9,052 nucleotides of DNA from NCBI GenBank assembly GCA_027451425.1, contig DAIDJH010000051.1, positions 1 to 9,052 of the forward strand, read 5' to 3'. Each line of letters starts with the position of its first letter. Position 1 is the first letter of the stretch. The stretch is from Bdellovibrionales bacterium. Lineage in GTDB: Bacteria; Bdellovibrionota; Bdellovibrionia; Bdellovibrionales; UBA1609. The translations under genes and the position numbers were made by a program. The notes below the pieces were generated by a model, which had not been told where the DNA came from, did not search any database, and saw nothing but the letters and a program-made list of their open reading frames with translations. Positions 5,846 through 9,052 of the stretch are shown piece by piece.

Positions 5846-7118
5846 ACAGGTTGTAATTGTTGGCGGCGGATTCGGGGGACTCAATGCGGCCAAGAAGCTC
5901 GCAAATAAATCCAATATCAGTGTTACGCTCATCGATCGCCGCAATTACCACTTGTTTCAGCCGCTTTTATATCAAGTCGCCACGGCGGGACTTTCACCTG
6001 CGGACATCGCAACCCCCATTCGCGGAATTTTTTCAAACGCACCCAATATTCGCGTCGTACTCGCCAACGTTCACGGCATCGACCTAACTACGCAAAAGCT
6101 TCGAGCAAACGGCAGTGAAATTTCATACGATTATCTCATCCTTGCCTGTGGCGCGAAACACAGCTATTTCGGTCACCCCGAATGGGAAGACTTTTCGCCC
6201 GGTCTCAAAACTCTAGAACAGGCGACCGAAATTCGCCGGCGAATATTACTCGCCTACGAGCGAGCCGAGAAAGAAGACAATGACCAAATTAAAAGCGAAC
6301 TGTTGACGTTTGTCATCGTGGGAGCCGGCCCGACCGGCGTGGAGCTCGCTGGGGCGATTGGCGAAATCGCCCGTTTTACGCTCGAACAGGACTTTCGCAA
6401 CGTTCACCCAAGTCAAAGTCGCATCATTTTGATTGAAGCCGGCGAGCGCGTGCTCCCGTCATTTTCTCCGAAAATCTCTGAGCGCGCCACTCGTGATCTT
6501 GCTAATATCGGCGTCGAAGTGAGAACTCACTCGCGCGTAACGAACATTACACCGGCGGGAGTGTGGCTGAGTTCTGAATTCATCCCTACGCGCACGGCGA
6601 TTTGGGCGGCGGGCGTGCAACCGTCAAGCCTCAATCAGTTTTTGGGCGCGGCCCTCGACCCGGCGGGCCGCGTGATCGTGACTCGCGATTTATCACTCCC
6701 CGATCATCCGAACGTATACGTCATTGGCGATCAAGCTCATTTTGAAAAAAAAGATGGCCCTGCACTGCCCGGACTCGCACCCGTTGCTATACAAGAGGGC
6801 CGACACGCGGCTCAAAATATTTTGCGCCAATCGACAGGACAAAAGACCAAACGCTTTCACTATTTTAACAAAGGGCAAATGGCGACGATTGGCCGTCGAC
6901 GCGCCGTTGTCCAGGCCGGCCCCATTCAGTTTGACGGATTTCTCGCCTGGGCAACATGGCTTATCGTTCACATTTATTATTTGATTGGCTTTCGCAATCG
7001 TCTCATGGTGATGCTTCAGTGGGCATGGTCTTATATTACCTTTCAAAAAGGCGCGCGACTCATCATGTCTGACGACTGGCATTCATATCCGCATGGCGGC
7101 GCAAAGCCCAATTCTTAA
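5823..7118 (+). CDS. ndh: Type II NADH:quinone oxidoreductase (NDH-2)
   Basis: A 431-residue flavoprotein, the usual NDH-2 length. It oxidises NADH and reduces membrane quinone without pumping protons, using FAD and no Fe-S cluster, on the cytoplasmic face of the inner membrane. It has two Rossmann motifs: FAD-binding VIVGGGFGGLNAA (11-23) and NAD(P)H-binding FVIVGAGPTGVELAG (163-177). NDH-2 features follow: YHLFQPLLYQVATAGLSP (42-59), ILACGAKHSYFG (106-117), NVYVIGDQAHF (297-307) for FAD, APVAIQEGRHAAQNI (319-333) corresponding to the quinone-site AQxEG region, and KGQMATIGRRRAVV (350-363). A hydrophobic C-terminal stretch (about 372-405) with the YLIGFRNRLMVMLQWAWSY signature attaches it to the membrane. 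It is coupled to the upstream GDPD-like gene. All key motifs are intact. Confidence 0.95.
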   Translation: MTPTICPKQVVIVGGGFGGLNAAKKLANKSNISVTLIDRRNYHLFQPLLYQVATAGLSPADIATPIRGIFSNAPNIRVVLANVHGIDLTTQKLRANGSEISYDYLILACGAKHSYFGHPEWEDFSPGLKTLEQATEIRRRILLAYERAEKEDNDQIKSELLTFVIVGAGPTGVELAGAIGEIARFTLEQDFRNVHPSQSRIILIEAGERVLPSFSPKISERATRDLANIGVEVRTHSRVTNITPAGVWLSSEFIPTRTAIWAAGVQPSSLNQFLGAALDPAGRVIVTRDLSLPDHPNVYVIGDQAHFEKKDGPALPGLAPVAIQEGRHAAQNILRQSTGQKTKRFHYFNKGQMATIGRRRAVVQAGPIQFDGFLAWATWLIVHIYYLIGFRNRLMVMLQWAWSYITFQKGARLIMSDDWHSYPHGGAKPNS

Positions 7119-7157
7119 AGTTGCCAAATTGACCGCATATGCTACGCTTTTACGATT

Positions 7158-7886
7158 ATGGAAATAGCCCACGCCGCTTCTCAATCAATATCATCTGGAA
7201 TTCAATTCAGCGCGCTCACCGCCATTCTCGACGCCAGTTGGACTGTTCAACTCGTCTTACTGATACTTGTCGGCATGTCGGCGGTCTGTTGGGCGATTAT
7301 CTTCACAAAAAAGCGAACGCTGGATTTGGTTCGCGCCGCCAACAAGCCCTTTCTCGATATGTTTTGGTCAGCCTCGTCTCTCGACGATATTTTTTCGAAA
7401 TCTGAAAAACATCCCGACAGTAGCCTCGCGCGAGTTTTTCGCTCTGGCTACCTTGAGCTTCGCAAAATGGCCGATTCGAACTTGGCTCGGTCAGAAAAGG
7501 GCGCTGGTCCGGCATTATCCGGAATTGATAATCTTGAACGAGCCCTTCGTAAAGCCATCGATATTGAGGTTACAAAACTCTCGACGCGGTTGAATTTTTT
7601 GGCGACGACAGGCAGTACGGCTCCGTTTATTGGACTTTTCGGTACAGTCTGGGGGATCATGGGCGCGTTTCATAAAATCGGTGCAACCAACATGGCAAGC
7701 CTTGCCGTCGTTGCGCCCGGAATTTCAGAAGCTCTCATTGCCACGGCAATCGGACTGGTCGCGGCCATACCCGCGACCATCGCCTTTAACCACTATATGA
7801 CTCTCGTGCAGCGTGAAGAGCTCGAGCTGAACAGTTTTGCCGCGGATTATCTCAACATTGCAAAACGAAATTTTTTTAAGGAATAG
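7158..7886 (+). CDS. tolQ: TolQ, proton-channel subunit of the Tol system
   Basis: A 242-residue TolQ/ExbB-family inner-membrane protein with three membrane segments: about 28-50 (ending in WAIIFTKKR), about 146-171 and about 182-208. The conserved pore blocks are TGSTAPFIGLFGTVWGIM (151-168) and VAPGISEALIATAIGLVAAIPA (185-206), with threonines at 150/151 and 196 in the positions lining the proton path. TolQ rather than ExbB is supported by the FWS (69-71) and RSGYLEL (95-101) cytoplasmic segment, the GAFHKIGA loop and the tolR-tolA neighbours. With TolR it converts proton-motive force into movement of TolA, maintaining the outer membrane and constriction at division. The ATG at 7158 lacks a clear Shine-Dalgarno. 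N-terminal length relative to E. coli TolQ is about 10 residues longer. It starts 39 bp after ndh. Confidence 0.92.
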   Translation: MEIAHAASQSISSGIQFSALTAILDASWTVQLVLLILVGMSAVCWAIIFTKKRTLDLVRAANKPFLDMFWSASSLDDIFSKSEKHPDSSLARVFRSGYLELRKMADSNLARSEKGAGPALSGIDNLERALRKAIDIEVTKLSTRLNFLATTGSTAPFIGLFGTVWGIMGAFHKIGATNMASLAVVAPGISEALIATAIGLVAAIPATIAFNHYMTLVQREELELNSFAADYLNIAKRNFFKE

Positions 7887-7906
7887 CGTCGCGATTTTCG
7901 CCGACG
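7887..7906 (+). other. RNA hairpin directly after the tolQ stop codon
   Basis: The 20-nt element begins at the first base after the TAG of tolQ. CGTCGCGA (7887-7894) pairs with TCGC (7898-7901) and GACG (7903-7906) around a TTT loop, leaving one bulged C (7902): eight base pairs, mostly G-C. No run of T follows, so it is not a standard rho-independent terminator. It stands 8 nt upstream of the tolR GGGGTG ribosome-binding sequence and could affect mRNA stability or the tolQ:tolR ratio. Confidence 0.45.
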
Positions 7907-7925
7907 GCAAACATGGGGTGCAAGC

Positions 7926-8342
7926 GTGGCGATGAATAATTCATTTGCTAAAAAATCTCGCGTAATGAGCGAGATTAACATCACTCCGCTGGTCGACGTG
8001 ATGCTCGTGCTCCTCGTGATCTTTATGGTGACGACGCCGCTTATGCAGCAAGGCCTCGAGGTCGATTTGCCCCGAACTGCCGCTAGTGGAATTCGCGCGA
8101 CCGATGAACCCTTCATTCTTGTCATCGACCGTGGCGGTAAAATCACCGCCGGCAAAGTCCCTCTTCGATTACAAAATTTGAGCGCACGCCTGAAGGCGAT
8201 TTTTCATACGCGTAAAAATAAACAACTTTACATTCAGGCCGATAAACGAACGGAGTATGGGCGAGTGGCCTCGGTGTTAGCCGAAGCGCGAAGCGCTGGG
8301 ATTTTCAACATCAGTCTTGTCACCTTGCCTAAAGCGAAATGA
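7926..8342 (+). CDS. tolR: TolR, membrane stator-associated subunit of the Tol system
   Basis: A 138-residue TolR/ExbD-family protein, the usual length. A short cytoplasmic N-terminus ending in MSEINITPLVDV leads into one membrane helix (about 22-39). Asp24 lies at the start of that helix, at the position of the proton-binding Asp23 of E. coli TolR. QQGLEVDLP (41-49) follows, as in TolR, and then a periplasmic domain of about 90 residues (53-138) that binds peptidoglycan and dimerises in this family. The start taken is GTG at 7926, with GGGGTG (7915-7920) 5 nt upstream. An ATG two codons later (7932) is the alternative and would change only two residues. The gene follows tolQ by 39 nt and overlaps tolA by ATGA. 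Confidence 0.92.
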   Translation: MAMNNSFAKKSRVMSEINITPLVDVMLVLLVIFMVTTPLMQQGLEVDLPRTAASGIRATDEPFILVIDRGGKITAGKVPLRLQNLSARLKAIFHTRKNKQLYIQADKRTEYGRVASVLAEARSAGIFNISLVTLPKAK

Positions 8343-9040
8343 AAGAAAACGACTCATTTCGAACGTTCCTTAATATTTCAATCGCTATTCATATTTCCAT
8401 CATAGCCGGCTCATTCATCAAACACTGGCTCATGCCCGGCCAAATGTTGGTCGTCCCCGAAGCAATCCGTGTGGACGTCGTCGCACTCCCCGACAAACTC
8501 CCGCCGCCGGCGCCACCTGTTCAACAAGCGCCCAAAATGCCGCCGCTGCCTGTGGCAAAAATTACGCCACCCAAACCCACTCCGCCAGTTAAGCCGAAAA
8601 ATTTTAAATCTACACAAAACCAGGCACTCGCCGAACTCAAAGCAATGGAAGAAATCGAGAAGATGCAGCAGCAACTCAACGCATCGACGGCCAAACCCGC
8701 TCCAGAGAAAACGCCGAAGTACAAAGGCAACATCATTTCATCGGGCGACAGTTTTAGCGGGCTCTCACGGCTTCACGTCAACGACTATCTCGCGGCACTG
8801 AAGGCAAAAGTTCAAGCACACTGGACGTTGCCGCAATGGTTGAGCGATGCTAACCTCAAGGCGCAGGTGATCGTGACGCTCGACGCAGATGGCTCGATTT
8901 CGCGCAGTCAAATTTACGCCTCATCGGGGAACGCCATTTTTGACAACTCGTGCCTTGCGGCTATTCAGAATGCGAGCCCATTCTCACCACCACCGGATGA
9001 AGTGAAAAACTCGGTCTTGCTCATTCACTTTCCGTTTTAA
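8339..9040 (+). CDS. tolA: TolA-like energy transducer (short form, TonB-like C-terminal domain)
   Basis: A 233-residue protein, much shorter than E. coli TolA (421). The N-terminal membrane helix (about 9-31) contains SIAIH with Ser14 and His18 in the S-x3-H spacing conserved in TolA and TonB, the contact with TolQ/TolR or ExbB/ExbD. A Pro/Lys-rich spacer (about 54-87) and one short charged helix (about 93-115) replace the long helical domain II of TolA. The C-terminal domain (about 140-233) has the TonB/TolA fold signature: YLAALKAKVQAHWTLP (150-165), VIVTLDADGSI (177-187), SSGNAIFDNSCLAAIQNASPF (195-215, read in parts) and a terminal HFPF strand. It links the TolQR motor to periplasmic TolB or Pal. 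Context says TolA; TonB is the alternative. The start overlaps the tolR stop as ATGA. Confidence 0.82.
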   Translation: MKENDSFRTFLNISIAIHISIIAGSFIKHWLMPGQMLVVPEAIRVDVVALPDKLPPPAPPVQQAPKMPPLPVAKITPPKPTPPVKPKNFKSTQNQALAELKAMEEIEKMQQQLNASTAKPAPEKTPKYKGNIISSGDSFSGLSRLHVNDYLAALKAKVQAHWTLPQWLSDANLKAQVIVTLDADGSISRSQIYASSGNAIFDNSCLAAIQNASPFSPPPDEVKNSVLLIHFPF

Positions 9041-9052
9041 GGTGGCTATTTG
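9039..9052 (+). promoter_or_regulatory. Probable ribosome-binding site of the next gene at the window edge
   Basis: AAGGTGG (9039-9045) runs across the tolA stop codon and is followed by the last bases CTATTTG, ending in a possible TTG start (9050-9052). The next gene in most tol clusters is tolB, but no coding sequence of it is visible. Confidence 0.35.

Noticed and set aside
6693..7082. A 129-codon open frame on the minus strand opposite ndh
   Set aside because: No family resemblance and no supporting context; the overlapping ndh motifs are intact and explain the stretch.
7119..7157. Rho-independent terminator between ndh and tolQ
   Set aside because: No stable inverted repeat followed by a T-run is present, so read-through from ndh into tolQ cannot be excluded.
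7932..8342. tolR starting at the ATG two codons after the GTG
   Set aside because: GGGGTG is 5 nt from the GTG but 11 nt from the ATG, so the GTG is better spaced. The difference is only two residues and remains open.
7158..9040. ExbB-ExbD-TonB instead of TolQ-TolR-TolA
   Set aside because: The pore motifs are shared by both systems, but the TolQ cytoplasmic segment (FWS, RSGYLEL), the TolR-like QQGLEVDLP and the q-r-a order favour Tol. The TonB-like C-terminus keeps a small doubt.
1..9052. Mobile element, CRISPR array, tRNA or rRNA gene, or phage-defence system
   Set aside because: Coding genes with housekeeping functions fill nearly the whole window. I saw no terminal inverted repeats, transposase, spaced repeats or RNA-gene signatures.

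Overview
This window comes from a didermic (Gram-negative) bacterium. It carries an outer-membrane Tol energy module (tolQ-tolR-tolA) and, on the other strand, a SUF iron-sulfur cluster operon headed by an Rrf2-type regulator. Base composition looks balanced by eye (not computed). The short TolA with a TonB-like C-terminus, the Rrf2-SufBCDS-Nfu order and the Rrf2 N-terminus would fit a Bdellovibrionota or delta-proteobacterium-like lineage, but that placement is a guess. All genes look intact and chromosomal. I see no mobile element, tRNA, rRNA, CRISPR array or rho-independent terminator.

Left half (1-4921, minus strand): a compact operon transcribed leftward, rrf2 - sufB - sufC - sufD - sufS - (start of a probable nfu gene cut by the window edge). 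Four of the five junctions overlap (ATGA at rrf2/sufB, sufD/sufS and sufS/nfu; 23 nt at sufC/sufD). Only sufB-sufC has a short gap, and it is filled by a strong Shine-Dalgarno sequence before a GTG start. SufS takes sulfur from cysteine, the SufB-SufC-SufD ATPase scaffold builds the cluster, the Nfu-like protein probably carries it onward, and the Rrf2 protein probably senses cluster status and controls the operon.

Centre (4922-5026): a 105-bp divergent control region. It contains a minus-strand -10-like TATAAA and two AATGTTWAT repeats exactly 21 bp apart, the nearer one overlapping that -10.

Right half (5027-9052, plus strand): first a membrane-anchored protein whose order of motifs matches the glycerophosphodiester phosphodiesterase (GDPD) barrel although the catalytic residues are replaced. 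It overlaps by 23 nt a type II NADH:quinone oxidoreductase (ndh), so the two are probably translationally coupled. After a 39-bp gap comes tolQ-tolR-tolA, the proton-driven machine that acts on the outer membrane through TolB-Pal. The window stops just after tolA, at a Shine-Dalgarno-like sequence that probably serves the next gene.

The most unusual item is the probable GDPD pseudoenzyme coupled to NDH-2. A second interesting possibility is that the Rrf2 regulator governs both the SUF operon and the divergent NDH-2 pair.
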